This document shows, one piece after another, positions 37,288-47,990 of a DNA stretch of 64,000 nucleotides. Position 1 is the stretch's first letter, and each line of letters starts with the position of its first letter. Both the position numbers and the translations under genes were made by a program. Below the pieces are notes generated by a model that had not been told where the DNA came from, did not search any database, and saw nothing but the letters and a program-made list of their open reading frames with translations. The stretch is from Lunularia cruciata. Its lineage: Eukaryota > Streptophyta > Marchantiopsida > Lunulariales > Lunulariaceae. Location: the NCBI GenBank assembly GCA_948567375.1, contig OX419757.1:48357665-48421664 (forward strand), written 5' to 3'.

Positions 37288-38151
37288 TGTAACAGCTCAA
37301 AAGCACACAAGACTAGAACTCCATAAGCACACAATATTAAAACTCTAAAAAAAACTCCATTGCCCCAACAGAGCACCTTGTATTTATTATATAGCAAAGA
37401 GGATCCTCTCAAAGAGAGCTACAACCTTAGATTAGATATATGGATTAGTGACCTATTAAATTTCTACACCCTTAGATTAGTTGCATGGGTTGTTTGCATA
37501 TCGATCCTTGTCCTATTTGGTTGGCCAAACAAGTTTGACCAAATAGAATCTTTGGGAAATATTTTTATATGAAGCTCAAAATAGCATGGGTGAGGTACCA
37601 TTGGAAAGATCTTGATAAGACAAATAGGGAGCAGTGCCAATCCTTGTCCTATTTGGTTGGTCAAACAAGTTTGACCCAAGGGAATCTTTAGGGAATATTT
37701 TTATATGAAGCTCAAATAGCATGGTGAGGTAACATTGAGAAGATCTTGATGAGACAAACAAGGAGTGGTGTTGATCCTTATTCTATTTGATTGGTCAAAC
37801 AATTTTGACCAAAGGGAATCTTTGGGGAATCTCTTTTATAAGAAGCTCAAAATAGCATAGGTGAGGTATTGTTGCAAAGATCTCAATGAGATAAACAGTG
37901 GGGGAGAAGATTATGAATTATTCCCTTGGAGTGGAGGTAACATTATATTTTTGAAAACTAATTCTTTTGTTTAGACTTCCAAAATTGACTTTGACATTTT
38001 CAATGTGTTTTTGACTTCTACTCTATTTGTAAAAGTCATCTTTTGGTGACTCCTTTATCTAATCTATTCTGAACATCATGTATAATATCTCTAAAGATAT
38101 TACCAAGCCAATTTTCACCTATAGCTAATTTGTCTAGCTAATGATATTACA
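37288..38151 (-). repeat. Solo LTR I (family H, reversed) with internal triplication
   Basis: The plus strand runs TGTAACAGCTC to GATATTACA, the reverse of the family H LTR. Flanks CTAGT (37283-37287) and CTAGG (38152-38156) match at four of five bases. Length 864 bp against about 590 for the family, because a unit of about 135 bp occurs three times (from 37504, 37640 and 37774). Confidence 0.82.
37504..37907. repeat. Three tandem units of about 135 bp inside LTR I
   Basis: Each unit starts ATCCTTGTCCTATTTGGTTGG or a close variant, continues AGCTCAAAATAGCATGGGTG, and ends near AGACAAATAGGG. Only one unit is present in the family members at 23621 and 30831. Confidence 0.85.
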
Positions 38152-38156
38152 CTAGG

Positions 38157-38950
38157 TTTGAGGAGAGGTGTTGCAACTTGTAATTCCTTATTATTACTTA
38201 TTTAACTTCTCTAGCAAGAACTTCTCAAATAAAATGGTAGTGTCACACCCAATGGCACATTATGGAAAATAGGAAAACTAAAAGATCATTTTCAATAAAC
38301 TCCAAAGGGACTACTTCACTCTAAAGATATCAAAATCTAAAGAATGTCTTCTACTCTTCCTTGAAGACACAACTCCAAATGTATTTTGCATTGTTGCAGT
38401 CCTTCATCTTTGCTCTTGTTGTACTATTCAAGACTAGAGTCTATTTCTGATCTATCAAGGTATTGCTTCACTTGTGTAAAACTCTGAAGGATCCTTTACC
38501 CTCTCATAAGCGCATATACACTTAGCTACTTAGTTCCTACTACAAATTTTCCTTGTAGCCACTTAGCAAAGGCATGCATTAATACTCTAAATTTAAGCAA
38601 AAGCAACAAGAGCTTATAACACTTTTTCTTTATTCATGTTTGGGTGATTGAATGAATTATTAACAAGTAGGCAAAAGCTTTAGATACTCTTCCTACTCAA
38701 AGCCAAACAAATCTAAGATTTGAGGAAATCCAAAGAAGTTCTTAGCTCATCTGGATTACGCATTGCTAACCCTATCTTCTTGTCTTATCATAATCTACTC
38801 ACATGTAGGTTAATTATGCATCTTACAATGTCAGAGAAGGTGTTAATTATTCCATGAAGAGAACTTATAGTTTGGTCTTCTTTGGACTAAATACTCCAAA
38901 GGTTACATCTACAAATTCCTACAACTCATACTAATGTCTACAACTACAAA
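38157..38950. other. Unassigned stretch
   Basis: Short frames only. I see no motif or repeat that I can name. Confidence 0.35.
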
Positions 38951-41000
38951 GATATTTTCCCTAGCATACTACTAAAAATAAACCTTTTCCTTGTCGTTTG
39001 GAATTTCTAGGCCTAAGGTATCATAAGAATTGTTGAATTTCCTATTTGCTCCTAAAGTGAAATTGCTAGCTAATGTAGCTCCTTATCTTCATACTTTTTC
39101 TCTTCCAACTTTTGAACCTATAATTTTAGCTCTTGTAACAATTACTTCATCATTTTACCTTGAGCTACTTCTTCCAACATTGTTGCCACTTGATCTCAAA
39201 CTACCTCAATCTTCTAAAGTTCATTTGCCTTGATTTCTTTGGATTTGTTATTCAATGCTTAAACTTCCTTAGTCACCTCTTCCATCATTTGGTGTTTATA
39301 TTTTGCCCTCTCTTCTTTTTCCTTCTTCAATTCTTTGGCCATCTTTCAAGTTGTAAGGTTGCTTCCTTCTGGTATTTAGATATTTGTAATTCCAAAGTAA
39401 TAATCTTTACCTTTCCAAATTTTAATTCTCCCTAAATGATGACCACTTATTTGTCTCATACCCTAAGCTACTCTTTGTACCCTTGTTTTTTTCCCTTGTT
39501 TTCAAGCCAAAGAGCTCTAATTCCCACTTAATTTTTTGAATTTCTTCTTTGTCTGTGTCCAATCTTCATCAAGGAAAGTGGTTTTGCTCCTCACTTCATA
39601 GTTCTATTGCATAAAAATTCACTTTCTAACACTCCTTCTTGTATAGATTTTGGCTCTTCTCCATCTCTCTTTCTATTTTTATTGCTTTTCCTTCCTTGTG
39701 TACATATTAGTGTGCAACCTTTAGACAATAGAGGTGTAATATACTACAACCAAGTAAAAATTACTAGTATTAGAGTAGGATCATCTCTTTGAGCTACAAG
39801 ACAAAACTTATCAAATGCATGACAATTGTGGTTTGTTCAATTACTTCTTTTCTTTAAACTTGGTTGGCTTCTTCTTGTACTTTGGTACGCACTCCACATG
39901 GAATGTCTCCTCCTTTGGTTCCAATATCACCTTTCCTTTAGCTCCTTCTATGGGGTTCTCTTTGACCTCCTCTTATTCTATTATTTTGGGGCTTCAACTT
40001 CTTGGGCAGGGTTAACGTGCTCTTTGGACCAAAGTTGTGCTTCTTCTTGTGAGTCTTTGGCCAAGTTTTCTTGGTCTGCACTCCGTTCTTTGGGATTTTT
40101 TATAGATTGTAAATCTTCATACTACTCTTGGCACTCCAATCCTAGTGTTAAATCTTGCAAGGTGAGGGAGTTATTTTCCTTTCCTTCCTTTCTTCTTTGT
40201 TTGTATCATTGATGTGTCTCCAAAGACACATTGAAAACTTAGGTGTTCTTCTTTGGGCTCTTGATTGGGTTTTGAGATCTTGATGATGTTGATATCTTCT
40301 TCTTGACTATGGTGTTCCCTCTTCATCCACTTGCACAAAATTACCAAATTCTACATATTTTGCATCTACATCTCAATACTTCTAAATGATGGCTCTTGCT
40401 TTAGGTTGCAAAGTGATGTACCTTGATGGATAGTGGTTTGGGAATGTCTTCTTTTTTCCTCCTTCATAAGTAGGTTCAGCCCTATGCATAAGTGAATGGA
40501 AAATGGGCTATGTATGTTGTTCCATTTCTTCTTTGAATTCTTTAAGTATGCTCCTTGCATGTAGGTAGAACATGTGCACCCAAATTCACTAACTCTCCTT
40601 GATACAAATACTTGAAGAAGATGGCGTAGCTATTGTTGATCTAGCTTGTACTCTTTGGTAAAAATAATTTAATGAGTGTTATCATACCCACCCTTTGGGA
40701 TAGGTCCTTGTAATTGCTCACACTCTATGCATTATTGGTAGACCTCTTCTCTCTCCAAAGGACTCAATAATTCAAGTATTCATCTCCTCATATGCATGCT
40801 CAAATTTTGTATTGAAAGTCATAACCCTAGGTTGAACTGCATCTAAATCAAGGAAATTCCTCCAATTCTCCTTTATCCATGCAAAGATCCCCTATCACTC
40901 AAAGATCCACCATAGCGTCTCCTTCCTCCCTTTCATCTCATGGATGATCCCAAAATCACTAAGTTCTCAACTCAAGAGCAAGAAGAAGAGAGGAGTGCTT
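38950..41000 (-). pseudogene. Eroded gene for an unrecognised protein, related to the LTR-borne ORF at 45.5-47.8 kb
   Basis: Read on the minus strand, pieces match the protein in the LTRs of the Athila-like element in the same order. Near 40850-40900 a WIKENWRNFL, QPRVMTFNTKFEHAYEEM segment parallels WTESDWKLVL, EPTRITFYRKYDAAEETM. Near 40575-40620, FFKYLYQGELVNL parallels FFHQMFEGVLVNW. At about 40430-40510, HSPFSIHLCIGLNLLMKEEK parallels FAPFAAHFYFGLNLLFEDER. A charged, coil-like segment (EEVTKEV, ATMLEEVAQGKMMK, VQKLEEKKYED) follows at 39030-39300, as it does in the LTR protein. Frameshifts and stops are frequent. Function unknown. Confidence 0.6.
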
Positions 41001-41330
41001 TGGACTACTTCATTCCTACAATAGATTGCACATCTTCATAATACTAATATGCAAATTCATTTCTATTACAATCAATTCCTATTTGACTTTCTTGTTGGAT
41101 TTTACATAGAAAGATCTCAAATGAGATATATGAAATTGTAGGTGTGCAAAAAAGGATTTAAAAAAATTTGGATAACAAAATTTAATCTTACGTTAAACCA
41201 TCAAATTACATACCCTATGCACTAAAAACTTAAACCTTCACTAAAATATTAACTACAACTAGAGTCTTTGGGGCGGGAAAAGGGTTGAATAGAATTGTAA
41301 GCTACGGATTTTGCAGGAGAAATTTTACGG

Positions 41331-42080
41331 GAGAAGCTGCTGATGAACGAGCTTGGAGGAAGTTTACTCCAAGAGTCACCAACATTTCATGAAGTGTAGT
41401 TGCCATTTGCAGTAAAGCAAGAAAAGGTAAATAGCTATGTAGAATGTAATAGAGGAAATTCAAATTGTACTCTTTCAAACATTGTAGATGTGGACTTTTT
41501 GCATTCCTTTTCTTTTTGAGTAAATTCAGTCGTATGGCAGTAAAGAAGTAGCTCCCGTGTTGTAACCGAATCGCATACAACTGAAGGCATTGTGAAGAAA
41601 TTAGTCCTAATTAAACACATTTCACATTCTTAACAGAAGTTAAGAATCGAGAGTGACTCTGCAAGAGGGGCTTTACTGGAGAAGCTGCTGATGAACGAGC
41701 GTGGAGGAAGTGTACTTCAGGAGTCACATACATTGCATCAAGTGCAATTGCCATTTGCAGAAGAGCGGGACAAGGTGAATAACTATATAGCATGTAGTAG
41801 AGGAAATTCAAATTGGTGTCTTTCACACATTGCAGATGTGGAATTTTTTCATTCCCTTCCTTTCTGAGTAAATTCACTCGATTGGCAGTAAAGAAGTACC
41901 CTCGTGTTGGATCAGAATGGCATCACAGAAGTAGCTCATTCGCTATAAGAAGAATCGCTAACAACTTAAGGCATTGGTGAAGAAATTGATTCTGAGTAAA
42001 TTCAATCAAATGGCATTAAAGAAGTAGTTCTCGTGCTGTAATCGAATGGCTACCAACTGAAGGCATTGTGAAGTCCTGAT
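41331..42080. repeat. Tandem duplication, unit about 348 bp, plus partial third unit
   Basis: GAGAAGCTGCTGATGAACGAG begins unit 1 at 41331 and unit 2 at 41679. The end segment (AGTAAATTCA, GGCAGTAAAGAAGTA, GAAGGCATTGTGAAG) occurs again at about 41990-42075. On the minus strand both units keep an open frame with a shared ARSSAASPVK motif; on the plus strand both read GEAADERAWRK. Neither is a protein I recognise. Confidence 0.75.
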
Positions 42081-42173
42081 TAAACAGAATTGCTAACAAC
42101 AATTTCTGCTACTGTATAGTTCCAGTTTAAAAATCTTCTCTATATATTTCTCCTTCTTTTGTAATCTTCTCAA

Positions 42174-42185
42174 TGGTATCTGAGC
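42174..42185 (+). other. Primer-binding-site-like sequence after an LTR-like end
   Basis: TGGTATCTGAGC differs by one base from the tRNA-iMet site TGGTATCAGAGC and lies one base after ...AATCTTCTCA, a possible LTR end in CA. It could mark the right edge of an old 5' LTR covering part of 41.3-42.17 kb. No coding domain follows. Confidence 0.4.
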
Positions 42186-42273
42186 ACACATTAACCAATT
42201 GAGAATGCTTGAGATTGATACAGAGAATTAGCCTGACAGCTGAAAATATTTTGAACAGGAAGTCTCACTTTTA

Positions 42274-43093
42274 GTGCAGGTCATCGGACGAGAAGGAAAG
42301 TATATGGCAAACGCACGGAGATGTTCTAGCTCCACAGGTAGCATGTAGAATCAGATTATTCTATGTATGTAAAGTAGTCAAAATCTTGCTGCCAGATCCT
42401 CACTTCTATTATCGAATTATGGTAGGCAAGAGAAGAGTCTCACTCCTATTACTCTTCTAATCATTTGCTCTTCTAGTAATCAGTTTACGCTTTCGATTGC
42501 TCTCTTGTCTCTTTCAATGCGGCTTGTATAAATAGGCAGATATGCCAGACATACTAAGAACTTAAGAAGGTACCATTGCTGCACAACCACGCTGGATGCG
42601 TCATACCTCTGCGGACTTTGAAGTCGGGATCCAACCCAAACGAGTGAGTGATATAAGTTAAAAAAACTTAGAACAGTCCGGTGTCGAAAACCGGACGCAT
42701 TGATTTGAGATATGGAACTATTCGAACCCCAGGCCTCAAGCCCAGGTTTGGATTGGATACATGTTACTGGCAAAACAATCAACAAACTTACCTGACTTGT
42801 CAACGTAATCAGGCTATTTTGTGCATTTGTAATGGTAATTTGTGCATTTATGATGTCAGCATAATGGTGATTTGTGTATGAAGTAATCGTGCAGGTCGTC
42901 GAACGAGAAGGAAAGTATATGGCAAAAGCGGGGAGATGTTCTAGCTCCATATGTAGAATGTAGAATCATATTATTCTATATATTTTCTGTATGTAAAGTT
43001 GTCAAAATTTTGCAGCCAAATCCTCACTTCTTTTATCAAATTATGATAGGCAAGAGTCTCACTCCTATTACTCTTCTAATAAGCAGTTTACGC
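42274..43093. repeat. Direct repeats of about 210 bp around a 400 bp core
   Basis: Copies 42274-42490 and 42889-43093 share GTGCAGGTC, ACGAGAAGGAAAGTATATGG, GGAGATGTTCTAGCTCCA and CAGTTTACGC. The layout resembles a TRIM (miniature LTR element) or an unequal duplication. Within the core, 42681-42701 forms a small hairpin (GTCCGGT and ACCGGAC). No purine tract or clear target duplication was found. Confidence 0.55.
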
Positions 43094-43166
43094 CGGATAT
43101 CTTCGTCACATCAACATCAATGAACGAACTTCAAGAGGTGTTTCAAATTATACTAGTACTACATTG

Positions 43167-43265
43167 GGGAAAGGACAACCGCGTAGAAAAATGAAGGATG
43201 GGAAGACCCCATCAAGCCGTACAAGGGAGAGATGAAAAAGGTAAAATGGAACTAAACCCCAACAC
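43167..43265 (+). repeat. Dispersed repeat, copy 3 (left part)
   Basis: Shares ACCGCGTAGAAAA, GAAGGATGGGAAGAC, CATCAAGCCGTACAAGGGAG and AAAGGTAAAATGG with copies at 10882 and 31828-32060. Similarity stops after the ACTAAACCCCAA block. Confidence 0.7.
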
Positions 43266-43269
43266 TATA

Positions 43270-44959
43270 TTCCACATGGGGCTAAGCCCCAAATACTATA
43301 TTCCACATTGTCTTCAATAAAAAAGGTTTACTGAGCGGAAGACCTTCATGAGTACTATGACGAAGGTGGAGAATGGAGGTAAGAACACGAAGAGCATGTG
43401 ACATACATTATTGTTCAGTCCCGTCACCGTTTGCTTCAGCCCAATATCATTCCTACCCCTTAGAAGGATTCCCCTTACTTCCCCTTTACCTCCTATCTAC
43501 TTGACATGGCTCGCTTCTTTCGTCACAGGAATGTGGAAAGTGTTTAACATTTGTGCTACTCGGTGGATGCATCAATTGTTGCTTTTGTTTTCTAAATGTT
43601 TCGTTGGTGCATGGTAAGCATGGAATGTATCTAGTCTATTTTGCTCCTGCTTTCTAAAGATTGTGCTCTTTATTTACTTGCTGAGCTCCACTATCTCATT
43701 ATCCTCAGAAAAAGAAATTCATGAGTGGAAGAACTTCTGGAGTACTATGAGGAGAGTCTATATTTTATTATTATAATGTAGTAAATAATATATTACGTTT
43801 ATGAACATTCTTTGTATGAGGTATTATAATGGCATTGTACATTCAAATAGGTAGGTTTTCAGCTTGCAAAATAGCCTGATTAGTCTCAATAAGTTTGAAT
43901 GATGTACAAAATGATGTTTTTTTTCAAGTTTGTGTACTTGATTCCAATACTTTTTATGGTATCAGTAAAGTTTGCTATCATTGTTGTGCTAGGAAGTTCA
44001 AACCTATATGTTAAAAGGTGAACAAGATAGAAAGATCAAAGGCAATTTATTATAGACCAATTCTTAACTTCTTGAATAGTGAGAATAGCCCTAAATTTAT
44101 GGACTATCCTACTACATTACTATTATTATTAGTTACTACATCATGTAGGAATTAGTCTCCTAAGCAACTTTGCATCTTGCCTTTTAAGGTTCACATGTAC
44201 TACTTTCTGTTGATTGGCTGACACATGGACTCACCTTGCACTACAGCTCCTCTCTTGCACAATTCCCAAGGCCCCTCTTAGCACCTTAGGCACGCCTTCC
44301 TTCAGAAACCCTCTCTCCTCCCTTCTCCTCTGCATTTTGCTTGTTCTTATTTCTGCTCTTTTGGCAGAACTTACGCTCCGCTAGTTCCAATCTGTTGCCT
44401 TACAATGTATATTTTTATTTTGAGCGGTATTGTTGGAAGCAACCAAGTTTGCCTTGGCATTCATCAGTTTTTTAGCAGAAACTTGATACAAGGGTATTGA
44501 CACTTGCTCGACTATTTTGGCACTACATGAAGCACTTATGAAGTCCACATGTGCTTTCATCAAGGTTTACAACGATCAACTTTTGCTTCCCTTTTTTCTT
44601 TAGTTTCTTAGGACTTAGGCATCTATAGCGCTTGTTGCAATATACTATATCTAGTCCTTGATGCTTTATACTATATCTATTCATTGATGCTTTGCTTATC
44701 TTACCTTGTTCTTTGAGTGATTTAATACTTCTGGTGCCTTGAACTCATACATCTTCCATAAATTTTGGTTTTTGACTCTCAGATTTTCCTTGACTTGCAA
44801 TTTCAAGACTTCTATGTGACTCTCAACTCTTATTTATCTACTCTTTTTAATTTGGCTTCTTGAGTCATTGGTTCTTCGAATGATTTTTTTCTCTACTTAT
44901 GTGGGTGTTATGTCTCTATGTCTTTGATGCATGTATCTTAGATATAGGTGTTGTATTAG
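43270..44959. other. Unassigned stretch left of the Athila-like element
   Basis: No gene recognised. A short motif (GAGTGGAAGAACTTC, GGAGTACTATGA) near 43720 echoes GAGCGGAAGACCTTC, GAGTACTATGA near 43330. The last 80 bp (44879-44959) resemble 58646-58717 on the other side of the inserted element. Confidence 0.4.
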
Positions 44960-45331
44960 TGTGGTACCCACATTTTTTGTTTTTTTATGGTTAGTAGTGT
45001 TTAAGAGACAAAGTAAGCACAAAAAAGTTGAATTGCAAACAACGAAGAGGTGAAAATAACTTTGGAGGAAAGCCAAAGAAGCTGACATTGGATCCGATGA
45101 TGGAGGTACTTGGAAGAGGAGGACGCCAGAAGCAGGCCAAAGATCATTGTCTTTGGGTTGGAAAATGCAAGAATGATGAAGACCGTTTAACAACCTCGGT
45201 ACGTGGCAAGAAAGTACATTCAAGAAACGGCGGGGGCAGAAGAAGCATGTCTTGATAGTGACCGGGAGAGCACGCAGAAGAGAGAAACTCACACACAAAA
45301 TTGACTGAAGAATGACTGTGTTTCGGTGCAA

Positions 45332-45338
45332 TATAAAA
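45332..45338 (+). promoter_or_regulatory. TATA-like box ahead of the LTR reading frame
   Basis: TATAAAA sits in the small palindrome GCAATATAAAATTGC, about 190 bp before the first ATG of the LTR frame. It is identical in the other LTR at 55282-55288. A promoter role is inferred. Confidence 0.4.
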
Positions 45339-45524
45339 TTGCAAATGCGCAGAGGGAAGTTGAATTTGTTGAGTAAATTTCCAATTCCTCTGAGTAGTCA
45401 TCCTATAGGAATGCGTGTCAAGAAGCCAGTCGAGAGTGAAATTTTCTGAAACCCTGAGGGAGTTAGAGTGTCTCGTCCAGGAGAGGGGCTGATCTTCCAA
45501 AAACGTAGAACGAGAGAACAAATC

Positions 45525-47796
45525 ATGGCGAAGAAGGTGGCCAACGTGCTGGTAGTGAGAGGTTTTGCAATTCGAAGGGTACACGTAGTAGCGAGGATCA
45601 AAGTCTTGGTTAGACTTTGTATCACCTTTTTAGCTTGGAATTGGAATTTCAGTTTCCCGGGAGTGATGGCAGAAATCGCTGCCAGTAATTGTGAGGAGGG
45701 TCCCAAAGTGGAGGGGAAGAGAGGCAATCCGGCTCGATGGACTGAGTCGGATTGGAAGTTAGTCCTTGGGAGAGAAGCAGGAGAGCCAACAAGAATCACC
45801 TTCTATCGGAAGTATGATGCTGCAGAGGAGACAATGGAGATTTGTAACTCATTTTTTGCTCCATGAACTATGAATGGTTACAAGGTGGAGTCCTATCGGG
45901 ACCCGATCCGAAGAAGTATCGTAGGGGCAATGATGGCTATGTTCAAGCTGGAGCAAACAATGTATGTAACCATGCAGTAGGCGGTCTTCTTCCACCAGAT
46001 GTTTGCAAGAGTACCCGTGAAGTGGGCGAAGTGTTTCCATCACCGAACAAGGCAGATGGTAGTGAATTGGCAAATGGGCTGGCCACCGCATTATTTTGCA
46101 CCATTTGTAGCACATTTCTACTTCGGCCTAAACTTGCTCCCTGAAGACAAGCGGCATTGTATGGTCTCCCACATGCACCTTGATTTGAGACGAGAATCCG
46201 ACAAGGAGGAGTGACAGTATATGCTTCAGCTGCGGGCGAATGACGAATACTTTGCGAGAACGGGACAGTGGAAGATCAAAGATGCGGCCAGTCCAAAGAC
46301 GAAGAAGCAAAGTAAACCCAAAGAAGCTAAACCATTGCCCATCCAACGCAAGACTCGGAGGCTGATGTTGAAGACCGCTAATGTCATGAGAAGAGCATCA
46401 TCGGGATCGTAGTCTGATGAAGAAACGGAGTCGCAAGAAGAAGACTCAAAAGAAGAAGAGCTCACGTTGAAGAGTGTGGAGTCGAGTAGTGAAAGTGAGG
46501 GAGAGCCCAAAGTCCAGCAATCAGTGGTGGTGAGTGAAGTGGGCGAGGCGATGGTGGAGAACAAGCCTAAACCCGAAGCAAAGAAGGACTATCCCGCGGG
46601 GCCAAGTTCAAGAGGCCAAGACGAAGATAGCGCTGACACTCTGAAGATACTAAGATTGCGACTTCGGATGAAGGAGCCGATGACACAAGAAAAGACTCCA
46701 AACAAAGAAGGCAATGATGAAGAAGAAACTTTCGGCGGGATATTATATTTAACGAAGGTGGTCATACCATTGCTGGAGATTTTGAAGGAACATCGGAGAG
46801 GAATTCCCCAAGATCGAGTAAAAAGGATGAATGAGTTGCAAGTGGTGAGGCATCTGTTGAAGGAAGTGAAGGAGCTGCAGGAGCATCAAATCCAAAGAAG
46901 TGCGGAAATGGAAGATCTTCAGAGGGAGGAAGACTCGAGGAAGAAAATGTTGAGCGTGTTACAAGAGAGTTGTGCAGAAAAGGAGAAGGACCTGCAAAAG
47001 CAAGCCGGAGAGTTGAAGGAGCAGGCAATGTGGCTCAGCAAGATGCAGGAGGAAGTAAGTAATTTACGCATTGAGAATGTCCATTTTAAGGCGATGAACA
47101 TCGTGATGGAGCAAGAATTGGACAGCTTGAAGAAGAGTGCCGCAACAAAAGATCAAGCATGGTAGAGAGAATTGGTGTCAAGGCAAGAAGAAGAAGAGCG
47201 TTTTGCAAGAACTTGTCAAGAGTGCGGAGCAGCAGAAAGTGCAGTATGCAGAGGAGAAGAAGATGCTTGATGCAGAATACAAAGACGAGTTGCAAATGTA
47301 TCGGGTGGAGTTGAAGGTGGAGCGTTCTTGAGGGTACGCATCGGAATCAGTAGAGGACCTTGCTGGGAGATTACAAGCAATTCTAAGCACGGAGGCTGAA
47401 GGAAGATTGGAAGAAGCTCGTCTGCATGAGTTGAAGTTACTTGTGCAGGAGACTCGGAAGCGAAGAGCTAAGGATGTGGACATGAACACATTGCTGATTC
47501 GGTTGAGAGAGCGAGTAGACATGAAAATGTTAGATGTAGAGAATAATGTTAGTCTTAGATTGGATTTAGTCAATTCGGAATTGGAGAAGATTCGGAATAG
47601 TGTGACAATGGAGAAGAAACCCGATGTCGCAGATGTAGGAACTCAAGCATCATCAAACTTGAGAATTGATACATTAGAGAAGAGTGGGTCAAGAGATAAG
47701 AGTGTAGATGGATTACCCATGAGCTCAATTGTAGTTCCTAGTGTAGAAGTTGTAGAATTAGTGAAGAAATTAGTAGAATCAGTCATACCCAAATAA
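45525..47796 (+). pseudogene. LTR-borne reading frame, unrecognised coiled-coil protein (5' LTR copy)
   Basis: From ATG 45525 (MAKKVANVLVVRGFAI) about 755 codons run to TAA near 47796. Layout: an unrecognised domain of about 230 residues (NWNFSFPGVMAEIAASN, WTESDWKLVL, FAPFVAHFYFGLNL); a Lys- and Glu/Ser-rich acidic stretch (EETESQEEDSKEEE); then coiled coil (about 46780-47165, VVRHLLKEVKELQEHQIQRS, KEKDLQKQAGELKEQAMWLS) and a second coil to the end. Stops shared with the 3' LTR: TGA 46212, TAG 47163, TGA 47329. Private ones: TGA 45864 and TAG 46410, plus a 4 bp insertion near 47195. It is not gag, pol or env and I do not recognise the family. Confidence 0.7.
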
Positions 47797-47982
47797 GGAG
47801 AAGTAGTAAGAAGATCATCGGGTTTGGAAGCCGATGATGAGGTAGACATCGGATTGGGATAAATGTTGATTTTGAGATAGGAAGGGGCAGATATGAAGAG
47901 ATAGATTATTGATAGTGATTTGTGGGTAGGAAAGGATGTTAGGAAGCGGTGCCTAGGTAGGCAAGTCTGCCGTTTGCTTCAG

Positions 47983-47990
47983 TATTTAAG
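47983..47990 (+). promoter_or_regulatory. Probable U3 TATA box of the 5' LTR
   Basis: TATTTAAG lies between the LTR reading frame and the last 670 bp of the LTR. The same element occurs at 57928-57935. If it drives the genomic RNA, the long frame lies in U3. Confidence 0.4.

Noticed and set aside
39030..40212. Plus-strand frames rich in Phe, Leu and Ser (for example 39826-40212)
   Set aside because: They are the complement of a Lys/Glu-rich minus-strand coding relic, which explains the composition.
42660..42760. Possible tRNA or SINE (GGGGTTCGAATAG on the minus strand and a CCGG hairpin)
   Set aside because: The B-box-like run matches only in part, no acceptor stem or A box fits at the right distance, and the T-arm loop is out of register.
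45144..45799. Antisense frames of 130-146 codons in both Athila-like LTRs
   Set aside because: They lie opposite the coding strand of the LTR-borne frame, show no motif, and differ between the two LTRs more than the plus-strand frame does.
47178..47573. Minus-strand frame of 131 codons in the LTR
   Set aside because: Ser-rich antisense shadow of the coiled-coil region; it repeats at 57102-57518 only because the LTRs are copies.
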